Assembly: GCA_021604825.1 (NCBI GenBank)
Contig: BQJS01000068.1
Location: forward strand, 1 to 21,957
From: Phycisphaerae bacterium
Lineage (GTDB): Bacteria > Planctomycetota > Phycisphaerae > UBA1845
DNA: 21,957 nt
Direction: 5' to 3'
The notes under the pieces are model-generated. The model saw nothing but the letters and a program-made list of their open reading frames with translations. It made no database searches and was not told the DNA's origin. The number at the start of each line of letters is the position of its first letter. Position 1 is the first letter of the stretch. Made by a program: the position numbers and the translations under genes. Below are positions 15,104 to 21,957 of this stretch, one piece after another.

Positions 15104-15544
15104 ATGAACCAATCGCAAGACAACGTGAACCCGCCGAAGACGAAACGAGTCCGCTTCGTAATACTACACCACCACCAAGACGGCGGCGAGCAGCAAGATC
15201 ATCAATTCCGAAATCAACAGTTGATTGAACACTGGGACTTCATGGTCGAGCAAAACGACAGCCTAGCCACCTGGCAACTCTTGAAAGACCCAACGATCAA
15301 CCCAACCGCCAAGATCGAAGCAAGACGCGTCGCCGACCACCGAAAAGCCTACCTGGAATACGAAGGCCCAGTAAGCCACGGCCGCGGAATCGTCAAGCAA
15401 ATCGAAAGCGGCACGTGCATCGTGGAAGAATCGACATCCACCGCCTGCACGGTAGAACTAGAAGGCACAAGACTAACTGGACACTACAAACTCCGCCGCA
15501 GCCAAGATGATCGTTGGACATGGCTTCCGCAAAGTCACGCATAA
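15104..15544 (+). CDS. Free-standing LigD 3'-phosphoesterase-like protein
   Basis: This 146-residue protein resembles the N-terminal phosphoesterase domain of DNA ligase D (PF13298), which trims 3' ends in bacterial end joining. VRFVILHHH (16-24) is the first strand. EHWDFMVE (42-49) matches the HYDFRLE active-site strand, with His43 and Asp45 kept but Met in place of the metal or phosphate-binding Arg. DHRKAY (78-83) keeps the later His79 and Tyr83. Free-standing copies of this domain are common in Planctomycetes and other phyla, and their role is not settled. There are no ligase or polymerase domains here and no Ku gene nearby. No strong ribosome site precedes the ATG. It is divergent from the lipoprotein gene. 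Confidence 0.75.
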   Translation: MNQSQDNVNPPKTKRVRFVILHHHQDGGEQQDHQFRNQQLIEHWDFMVEQNDSLATWQLLKDPTINPTAKIEARRVADHRKAYLEYEGPVSHGRGIVKQIESGTCIVEESTSTACTVELEGTRLTGHYKLRRSQDDRWTWLPQSHA

Positions 15545-15700
15545 GCCACCATAGCCTACGGGCATGTGTGCCGAGCATTCTCATCGAAGACAGATTGGCG
15601 TATCCGAAAGACAGAGAGAATTGAGTGGAAAACAGTGGCTGCCCCGAACGAATCCTGAATTAATAGAGGGCTGGGCGTCGCGATTTGACACCTTCATCCA

Positions 15701-15706
15701 AGAGGA
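15701..15706 (+). promoter_or_regulatory. Ribosome binding site of the hexosaminidase gene
   Basis: AGAGGA lies 7 nt before ATG 15714. It supports this start over the upstream in-frame ATG at 15564, whose extra 50 residues look like non-coding sequence. Confidence 0.6.
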
Positions 15707-15713
15707 CTGCAAC

Positions 15714-17771
15714 ATGCACGAGATACCCAACTGCACACGGCTCGCCAAGCGCCGAATAGCAACGCCCTACTTGGGCAAGGCAGCCATCTTTGCCAATGGG
15801 GCACCTCTGCGCAGATTCTTATACTTTCTTGGCGTTCTGGCGTTTTCAATCAATTCGTTTGCGATCGAATCGCAAGATCTGGTTCCACCAGTCAAGAAGA
15901 TTGAATCGACGCTCGGTATTCTTGATTTGAAGACTTGCCGTATCGTCGATCATGACGAGCAACTCAGTAGCAATACCGCGATCCTCTCCGAGTTCTTGAT
16001 ACAACGATCGATCGCACTCGGTGCATCAGGCACAACGATTCAACTGCAATTGGGCCCGTTGGCGCTTCCCGTGATTCAGTCGGCCTATCAAGAGGACATT
16101 CGCGATCAGGCATATCTGTTGAAAATCGACTCTGACGGAATAGTCATACGCGCAGAAGGACGAGCCGGCATCTTTTACGGCATTCAAACACTGAAGCAAC
16201 TTGTCGGCGAAACCAACGCGGCGCCGTACGTCGAAATCCTGGATTGGCCGGACCTGGCGTTCCGTGGCGTGATGGTCGATCCGGCTCGCGCCAACGAAAA
16301 TGCGGAGTATTACTCGCGCCTTATCGAATTCTGCGGGCGCTACAAGCTCAACCGCATTCACCTACATTTGACTGACGATCAGAATGTCACGCTGTATCAC
16401 GATGGCTACGAGCCGCTTATGCACCCCAACGCTTGGCGGACTGAATCACTTCGCCACCTGGTAAAACATGCCAGCCGATTCCACATCGAACTCATCCCAG
16501 AGATTGAGTCGCTCGGACACGCACGTGTATTTCTGCGACACCCCGACTTCAAACAGTACTTGCATCAAACGGAAGCAAACAAACCCCCGGGTAGCTGGGT
16601 CGGCACCACGCAGGCTGGGTATACAAACGTGCTTTGTCCTGCAAGCGAACGTGCCGCCACCTACCTGGCAGACATGTACGCATTGACCGCAAGCATTTTC
16701 GACTACCCCGTCATTCACCTCGGATGCGATGAAGTCGACATGACGAAGTGCGGCCGTTGCAGCGATGCCTTTCCGGGCGTTTCGTCTGCCCAATGGTTTG
16801 CTCAACACTTACAGCATTGCCAGCGGTTAGCCGCCAAACATGATCGGCGCGTCGCGGTGTGGGGCGACATGCTGATTAAGCAACCTCAGATTCTCGACCG
16901 CCTCACGCCGGACGACTTTGTAATCTATGACTGGCATTACAAACCGGAGGTCTCTGAAAAATCGGTGCGGCTATTCAAGAAGAAAGGCTTTGAAGTGATC
17001 GCCTGCCCTGCATTGGTCTGCTACCCGCACATGACCTTTCCGTCGAACGACAACCACGCAAACATCAGGCGGTTTACCCAAATCGCTCGGGAGCACGATC
17101 TGCGTGGCGTCAACACAACGATTTGGATTCCCACCCGCTACTTGAGCGACGCGTTATGGTCGGGAATCGCCTATGCGGCAGCACACGCCTGGTCCGGCGA
17201 ACGATGCGAAGACGCCCCTATGTACGAAGCTTTTGCACAAGACTTTTTCTGTTCACAAGATGGCGATGCTTTTGCCGAAGTCTTCATGAAGATTCTCAGC
17301 GTCGATTGGCGATTGGATCGGTTCAGAATGTCATGCTGGTTTGACGACGAGACGCTTGCGAGTGCCAGGGAAATGGCTGCAGGTCCTCTCCGATCAGAGG
17401 CCGAAGCGTGTTTGCAGAAACTCGAATCGGCATCCCGTACATTGTCGGCATTGCGCTCCGGCGCTCGGGAAAACCGCATTGCATGGGAAGCGCTCGAGCA
17501 ATCGGTGGCCATCAAGGCGTATACGATCGAACACTTTCTTGCAGCCGCCAACGCAAAAGATGGCGGTGAACTGGATTCCGACCAACTTGGTCGTCTCGAT
17601 GCGACGTGCAAAGAGGCAGTCGCGTGGATTGAAGCCGACTGGGATCGCAATCGCTTTTCAGACGACTCGGGAAAAGCCGACCTCCACAACACCAACCAGC
17701 ATCTACTGCACAGCTTCCGCCGGATGCACGAATACCACAAACAGTTGCTCGCGAAGTCGACTCATCGCTGA
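15714..17771 (+). CDS. GH20 beta-N-acetylhexosaminidase, exported
   Basis: This 685-residue glycoside hydrolase should remove terminal N-acetylhexosamines by substrate-assisted catalysis. An N-terminal membrane or signal segment lies at about 33-49 (FLYFLGVLAFSINSFA) after a long basic lead of about 30 residues. The GH20b-type domain spans about 55-180 and includes GIFYGIQTLKQL (152-163). The catalytic barrel follows: WPDLAFRGVMVDPAR (178-192), HLHLTDDQN (216-224), IPEIESLGHA (261-270) and the catalytic pair Asp339-Glu340 in HLGCDEVDM. A Cys-rich stretch follows directly (CGRC, 346-349), which is unusual for classic exo-hexosaminidases and may mark a subfamily. The C-terminal 200 residues are helical. 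The gene is on the + strand after the LigD-like gene (169-bp gap), convergent with the kinase gene. Substrate is unknown. Confidence 0.85.
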   Translation: MHEIPNCTRLAKRRIATPYLGKAAIFANGAPLRRFLYFLGVLAFSINSFAIESQDLVPPVKKIESTLGILDLKTCRIVDHDEQLSSNTAILSEFLIQRSIALGASGTTIQLQLGPLALPVIQSAYQEDIRDQAYLLKIDSDGIVIRAEGRAGIFYGIQTLKQLVGETNAAPYVEILDWPDLAFRGVMVDPARANENAEYYSRLIEFCGRYKLNRIHLHLTDDQNVTLYHDGYEPLMHPNAWRTESLRHLVKHASRFHIELIPEIESLGHARVFLRHPDFKQYLHQTEANKPPGSWVGTTQAGYTNVLCPASERAATYLADMYALTASIFDYPVIHLGCDEVDMTKCGRCSDAFPGVSSAQWFAQHLQHCQRLAAKHDRRVAVWGDMLIKQPQILDRLTPDDFVIYDWHYKPEVSEKSVRLFKKKGFEVIACPALVCYPHMTFPSNDNHANIRRFTQIAREHDLRGVNTTIWIPTRYLSDALWSGIAYAAAHAWSGERCEDAPMYEAFAQDFFCSQDGDAFAEVFMKILSVDWRLDRFRMSCWFDDETLASAREMAAGPLRSEAEACLQKLESASRTLSALRSGARENRIAWEALEQSVAIKAYTIEHFLAAANAKDGGELDSDQLGRLDATCKEAVAWIEADWDRNRFSDDSGKADLHNTNQHLLHSFRRMHEYHKQLLAKSTHR

Positions 17772-17839
17772 CAATGATTTGAATCCATGGATATGTCAAA
17801 AAGGTCAGCAATAAGTCAAGACCGCGACTACATTCTTTC

Positions 17840-17860
17840 GACCGCCGAACGTCTTCGGTC
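17840..17860. terminator. Hairpin at the convergent 3' ends, weak terminator candidate
   Basis: CCGAA (17845-17849) pairs with TTCGG (17854-17858) around 4 nt, and GACCG/CGGTC gives an alternative outer pairing. It overlaps the kinase stop codon. No T-run follows on either strand, so a terminator role is only possible. Confidence 0.25.
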
Positions 17861-20522
17861 AGCGCTTCCGGTACTCTTCGTACCAGTTCTCGATGACCGA
17901 GATGGCGTCCGGGCCGGAGTTTTCAGTCTCTCCGAGCAACGCAACCACCCGTTTGCCGTCGGCGGAAACCGACCACCCGGCGTTGAGCTGAAGATTCCGC
18001 GCCTTGCCGTCAAGAAAGAGCCGCGGCATGCCGAACTGCACCGTCGGGTCCGTGGTCACGTCGACAGCGTAGATCGTCTTCGCTTCCCGATTCAAAAAAT
18101 ACAGGACCTTTCCGTCGGCGGACCATTGGGGCGCTGCCCCACCATCGGTCGATATCTGCCATCTCCCTTGCTTGTCGGGAAACCGCGTGCAGTAGATCTC
18201 CGCCTCCCCGGACTCTCTTGAAACAAAGGCCACGAGCGTGGCAGCCGGGTTGAGAATTGCCTCACTGCGCACGAAGTCGGAGTCGAACAGTTGTGTTCGT
18301 TTACCCGGATCATCCAGCTCGATGTAGCTCACTTTCGAATCGCGCTGGATCGATCCCGCGATCATCGTGGCATGATGCCATTCGGCATCGAATGACCTGA
18401 CAACGCCTTCGATTTTTTCCCGCGTTTCGCCGGATCCGTCGGCGGCGTAGAACCGGGTGGTCAATTTGGAATCTCCGGTCGGGTTGTAGAAACCGACGGC
18501 GAGTTCGCGCCCATCCGGAGACCAGCCCGCCACATTCGCGAATGTCGACTCAATGAATGTGAGGCGACTTCTCGATCCCCTTTCGAGGTCGTACACCCAG
18601 ACATCCGCCTTGGAAAGTTCCCCGGATACAAGTGCGATTTTTTTGTCGTCGGGCGAAAGCATCGGGTAGATAGCGACGTCAAACGGTTCACCGATCAGCT
18701 CGATACCGTCCGCTTCGGCGTCATTCGGTTCGGCTCCGTCCGCTTTGGCCCAAACCAGCTGCCCACCGATTCCCTCCGAGCCGCGGTAGACGACGAGCGT
18801 GCCGTCGTTCGAGATGGAGGCATCGCCCGCATCGGGCATGACAAGAAACGGTTCGGACGTGACTTTCATGGCCACAGGATCGAATCCGATCGCCCACAGG
18901 CTCCGCTCACGATATCCGCGTACGAACATCACGTGACCGGTGGGGGAATAGCTCGGCTGAACCAAAGGTTTGTCGTCGCCAACCGTAACCTCGACATGTG
19001 TTTTTCCGTCATACGCCATAATCGCCATTCTTGAGTCCAGACGGTGCTCGATGAAGAGTACGACATTCGTCCCGGCGACAACCGAGCACTCATGAAAGTC
19101 GAGAACCTTTTCGGCGTCGTCTTCGGCGAGTGCGCTCGGCGAACCACCGCGTGCGGAGAACGACATGATGTTGTCCGACGTCGAGAAGACAATGCGGTCA
19201 TCGGCAGTCCACCCACCGTGCCCACTCGCACTGATCTCACTCCCGACGCTCGCGACCTTAACCGCCCCGCCTCCGAGCAACCCGACCTTGTACACCGCGT
19301 CTGAGGTGATGTATCCGATCCACTCGGAATCGGGCGACCAGAACAGGGCTTTGGCCCCGTCGGTCCCGGCCATCGGGCGCGACTCGAACGATGAGAAGTC
19401 CCGGACGTAAATGACGTTGTCCTCAATATACGCCAGCCGAGTTCCGTCGGGTGAAATCTGGGGGCAATCCACGTCCAGCGGTTGTTCCTTCGTACCGGAC
19501 ATCACGTCGAATTTGCGCACCCGCACCTCGGGTGCCCGCATAAGTGCCTGTGCTGCGAACCACCCTGCGGCTGCAACCAGCGCCAGGATTGCGGCATTCA
19601 TCACGGTCCGCTGCGGTCGACGGGTCGCCCGGACCGTCGAGCTTTCGGGCCGGGGTTCATCGCGCCCGCGCAGCAATTCGATCCGCACATCGCCGATGTC
19701 GCGATACCTCTGATCCTTATCGCGTTCTACGCAGCGCGAGATCACGCGGCGCACCGCAACTGGCACGCCAGGCGGTAAGAGATCGAGATCGATCTGCTTG
19801 TGCAGCACCGCCCCTATCGAATCGCTCACCGTTTCTCCGACAAATGGACTCGCACCTGTCAGCATCTCGTAAAGAACGACGCCGAATGACCAGATATCGG
19901 CGCGCTTATCGACGCGACGACCGCGGGCCTGCTCGGGACTCATGTAGGCAGCCGTCCCGAGAATAACGCCAGGTTGCGTTGGGCTTTGCCCGCCAGCCGT
20001 TGCGGTTATTGTTGGGGAATTGTCCAAAATTGTTGCGGCGGACGACGATACTTCGTCTGTGCGGGCGAGTCCGAAGTCGAGCACCTTGGCGCGACCATCG
20101 GGCGTGATGATGATGTTTCCGGGTTTGAGGTCGCGATGGACGACTCCGGCGTCGTGCGCCGCCTCCAGACCCGAAGCGATCTGGACCGCAACATCCAGCG
20201 ATTCATCCATAGGCAGCGCCCCGCGATCCAGGTGTGACGCGAGCGTGTCGCCTTCGACGTATTCAAGAACCAGAAACTTCGCGCCTTCCGATTCTTCCAG
20301 GCCATAGATTCCCGCGACGTTAGGGTGATTCAGCTGGGCAAGGACTTTCGCTTCGCGCTCAAAACGAGCCAACCGCTCGGGGTCCTGGCCGAGGTGCGGC
20401 GGGAGGGCTTTGATCGCAACGTTACGATCAAGCCGCTCGTCGTGGGCGAGATACACCACGCCCATTCCACCACGACCTAGCTCACGAACGATCGAATAGG
20501 GACCGATTTGGCTGATGTCCAT
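17859..20522 (-). CDS. Transmembrane Ser/Thr protein kinase with PD40 beta-propeller sensor
   Basis: This 887-residue protein has a cytoplasmic Hanks-type kinase domain (about 8-285), one membrane helix (about 308-327) and a large extracytoplasmic beta-propeller. The kinase residues are all present: GRGGMG loop (16-21), VAIK with Lys38, HRD with Asp131 and Asn136, DFG (149-151) and the SPEQ that replaces APE (195-198). It should be active. The outer part holds about ten PD40/TolB-like strands, such as SPDGTRLAYI, SPDSEWIGYI, SPDDKKIALV, SPDGRELAVGF and SADGKVLYFL. Kinases of this shape are common in Acidobacteria and Planctomycetes. Ligand and targets are unknown. No good ribosome site precedes ATG 20522, but the start fits the kinase N-terminus. 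The transporter gene lies 115 bp upstream on the same strand. Confidence 0.93.
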   Translation of the reverse strand: MDISQIGPYSIVRELGRGGMGVVYLAHDERLDRNVAIKALPPHLGQDPERLARFEREAKVLAQLNHPNVAGIYGLEESEGAKFLVLEYVEGDTLASHLDRGALPMDESLDVAVQIASGLEAAHDAGVVHRDLKPGNIIITPDGRAKVLDFGLARTDEVSSSAATILDNSPTITATAGGQSPTQPGVILGTAAYMSPEQARGRRVDKRADIWSFGVVLYEMLTGASPFVGETVSDSIGAVLHKQIDLDLLPPGVPVAVRRVISRCVERDKDQRYRDIGDVRIELLRGRDEPRPESSTVRATRRPQRTVMNAAILALVAAAGWFAAQALMRAPEVRVRKFDVMSGTKEQPLDVDCPQISPDGTRLAYIEDNVIYVRDFSSFESRPMAGTDGAKALFWSPDSEWIGYITSDAVYKVGLLGGGAVKVASVGSEISASGHGGWTADDRIVFSTSDNIMSFSARGGSPSALAEDDAEKVLDFHECSVVAGTNVVLFIEHRLDSRMAIMAYDGKTHVEVTVGDDKPLVQPSYSPTGHVMFVRGYRERSLWAIGFDPVAMKVTSEPFLVMPDAGDASISNDGTLVVYRGSEGIGGQLVWAKADGAEPNDAEADGIELIGEPFDVAIYPMLSPDDKKIALVSGELSKADVWVYDLERGSRSRLTFIESTFANVAGWSPDGRELAVGFYNPTGDSKLTTRFYAADGSGETREKIEGVVRSFDAEWHHATMIAGSIQRDSKVSYIELDDPGKRTQLFDSDFVRSEAILNPAATLVAFVSRESGEAEIYCTRFPDKQGRWQISTDGGAAPQWSADGKVLYFLNREAKTIYAVDVTTDPTVQFGMPRLFLDGKARNLQLNAGWSVSADGKRVVALLGETENSGPDAISVIENWYEEYRKR

Positions 20523-20591
20523 GCGTTTTAGAGTAACGGATCCAACAGTTCCTCGCTAGCAACGACAGGGCAACTCGGGAGGACGGATCTT

Positions 20592-20644
20592 CAACCCGAT
20601 AGGCTAAACGATCATTCGCAATCATTCGGGTTGGAGGTCAACCC
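20592..20644. repeat. Alternative hairpins at the transporter 3' end
   Basis: GGGTTG (20628-20633) pairs with CAACCC (20639-20644) around 5 nt and straddles the transporter stop codon. TCGGGTTG (20626-20633) can instead pair with CAACCCGA (20592-20599). The octamer ATCATTCG is also repeated at 20611 and 20621. No T-run is present. The remaining bases to 20523 hold nothing recognisable. Confidence 0.35.
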
Positions 20645-21957
20645 AACAGCGCCAGCATCAATCTAACCAGCACCGTCATCAGAACCAGCGCCACCGGATA
20701 TGCCGCCGCGTAGCTGATTACTGGCGCTTGCGAACCGGTGCTGGCGGTTAGTGCGCCTACGCCTGGGGTTGAGGTCATTCCGCCGCAGATACCACCTAGC
20801 AATTGCAGCACCGGCAGACGCAGGGCGTACAACCCGACGAGCGCGCCGATGACCATTGGCAGGATCGCTACCAGCGCGGCGGCTAAACACATGGTCACGC
20901 CGTATTCTCTTAGCACGCTGCCCAGCGCAGCCCCTGCCCCCACTCCGGCGTCGGCGAGCAGTAGGACCAATCCAATATCCGTCAGGAGCAATCGCGAGGC
21001 GCGGGGGATGTGCCCTTTGATCGGACCGAGCTTTCCGAGGTGACCTAGAATCAGCGCGACGAGCAGCGGCCCACCCGTTAAACCCAGCGCCATGTGCTGC
21101 GTGCCGACGCCAATTTCCACCACGCCGACGGCGACCCCCGCCCCGACGCCAACGCCCAGCGACACGAGGTCCGTTTCGTCGAACGTGTGCGAGCGGTGCC
21201 CGGCATACTCGGCGAAGCGTTCTAAGTCTTCATGCTCGCCGACGACGTTGAGCATGTCGCCGTACTCGATGCGGTCGGCCAACCGGGGTACGAACTCGAG
21301 ATCGTGTCGCATGATCCGCGTGACCGTGACGCCATGTTGCGACCGCAGATTCAGTTGATAGAGCGTTTTGCCGACGATGCGGCGATCGCTGACGACGATG
21401 TGCATGCTCTGGTCTTGCGTGACGGCGATCATTCCGGTGCGCTCGTCGACCTCACCGAGCAGTTGAATCACCGGTGCCAACCGAAAACGCCGCGCGATCA
21501 CCAAGAGACTCTGCCCCTCTTGCAAGACGAGGTCGGCAGGGACTGGTACGAGTTTGTGGTCCGACAGCATTCGCGAGACCTGGCAGTTGTAATCGGAGAT
21601 GAAACTCAGGTCGGTGAGCTTGCGACCGATGACGGCTGGGTTGCGAACCTTGACCAGAATTCTCTCGATGCGGTGGGATTCGGCATCGTTCGCATCGGCG
21701 TCGCGACCGAGCTTGCCAAGATCCTTGCCGATGATCCTCGGAAACAAATGCACGAAGGCGATCACGCAGATCAAACCGAAGGGATAGGCCAAGCTGAAAC
21801 CGACGCTGATCTCCGCCTCACCCGGAACAGCCTCCACCGCGGCTGCGAGTCCCGGCGTACTCGTGAGAGCTCCCGCAAAAATGCCGGCGGAGAGCGGACC
21901 CGGAATCCCAAGCAACCGGGACGCAAGCCAAGTGATCCCCGCGCCCACGATTACAAT
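20638..21957 (-). CDS. YidE/YbjL/AspT-type transporter with two TrkA-C domains (5' truncated)
   Basis: The frame is open to the right edge, so about 439 C-terminal residues are seen and the true start is outside the window. Using the GTG at 21948 as residue 1, a membrane block with GALTSTPGLAA (26-36) comes first. Two TrkA-C-like regulatory domains follow (about 90-170 and 175-255; VRNPAVIGRKLTDL and VVSDRRIVGKTLYQL). A second membrane block contains GGMTSTPGVGALT (about 393-405). The paired TSTPG repeats and the central TrkA-C pair are the signature of the aspartate:alanine exchanger/YidE duplication family. The family usually has about 540-560 residues, so roughly 100 are missing. The substrate is unknown. 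It lies upstream of the kinase on the same strand. Confidence 0.88.
   Translation of the reverse strand: MVIVGAGITWLASRLLGIPGPLSAGIFAGALTSTPGLAAAVEAVPGEAEISVGFSLAYPFGLICVIAFVHLFPRIIGKDLGKLGRDADANDAESHRIERILVKVRNPAVIGRKLTDLSFISDYNCQVSRMLSDHKLVPVPADLVLQEGQSLLVIARRFRLAPVIQLLGEVDERTGMIAVTQDQSMHIVVSDRRIVGKTLYQLNLRSQHGVTVTRIMRHDLEFVPRLADRIEYGDMLNVVGEHEDLERFAEYAGHRSHTFDETDLVSLGVGVGAGVAVGVVEIGVGTQHMALGLTGGPLLVALILGHLGKLGPIKGHIPRASRLLLTDIGLVLLLADAGVGAGAALGSVLREYGVTMCLAAALVAILPMVIGALVGLYALRLPVLQLLGGICGGMTSTPGVGALTASTGSQAPVISYAAAYPVALVLMTVLVRLMLALLG

Noticed and set aside
15685..15690. TTGACA as a -35 box for the hexosaminidase gene
   Set aside because: A -10 box at proper spacing would fall at the ribosome site or start codon, and none is seen.
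15564..15713. N-terminal extension of the hexosaminidase to ATG 15564
   Set aside because: The extra 50 residues are not signal-like, and a good ribosome site precedes ATG 15714.
1..21957. CRISPR arrays, tRNA or rRNA genes, transposase or integrase genes
   Set aside because: No regularly spaced direct repeats, cloverleaf sequences, rRNA-like stretches or recombinase motifs were found on reading the spacers and translated genes.

Overview
The window is GC-rich, gene-dense bacterial DNA. Thirteen protein genes are visible: eleven complete and two cut by the window edges. No rRNA, tRNA, CRISPR array, transposase or phage gene was seen. The gene families point to a Planctomycetes-type or similar environmental bacterium, possibly Phycisphaerae. 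They include a Ser/Thr kinase fused to a PD40 propeller, a free-standing LigD phosphoesterase-like protein, an O-antigen-ligase protein with a large helical tail, a repeated VanZ protein, a hexosaminidase and a TPR lipoprotein. This placement is an inference from gene content only.

Left part (1-3876, + strand). The acidic tail of an unknown protein is followed by a tightly overlapping three-gene operon for a molybdenum hydroxylase of the xanthine dehydrogenase family: FAD subunit, double [2Fe-2S] subunit, molybdopterin subunit. A roughly 1 kb unit follows (3891-4918), bounded by perfect 24-bp inverted repeats that are themselves hairpins. It carries one unrecognised protein gene.

Middle (4930-15032) is a cell-surface polysaccharide neighbourhood. 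A membrane protein made of three VanZ-like modules (- strand) is divergent from a GT39/PMT-like GT-C membrane protein (+ strand). The GT-C gene converges on a four-gene minus-strand run with spacers of 90, 65 and 35 bp: TPR lipoprotein, asparagine-synthase-like amidotransferase, PduO-type cobalamin adenosyltransferase, and Wzy/WaaL-type ligase or polymerase. The convergence point holds a striking pair of palindromic repeats of the ATTCCCGC-loop-GCGGGAAT type (8509-8575). A plausible reading is that the GT-C enzyme, ligase/polymerase, amidotransferase, VanZ protein and lipoprotein act together in making or exporting an envelope glycan. The adenosyltransferase looks like a housekeeping passenger.

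Right part (15104-21957). A free-standing LigD 3'-phosphoesterase-like protein and a GH20 beta-N-acetylhexosaminidase lie on the + strand. They converge on a minus-strand transmembrane Ser/Thr kinase with a PD40 propeller. Upstream of the kinase is a YidE/YbjL/AspT-type transporter cut by the right edge.

No spacer exceeds about 260 bp. The longest, 3877-4132, holds the left inverted repeat and minor hairpins. No convincing promoter could be read by eye. The observations most worth a second look are the inverted-repeat unit with its unknown gene, the triple VanZ protein, the overall polysaccharide locus and the convergent palindromes.
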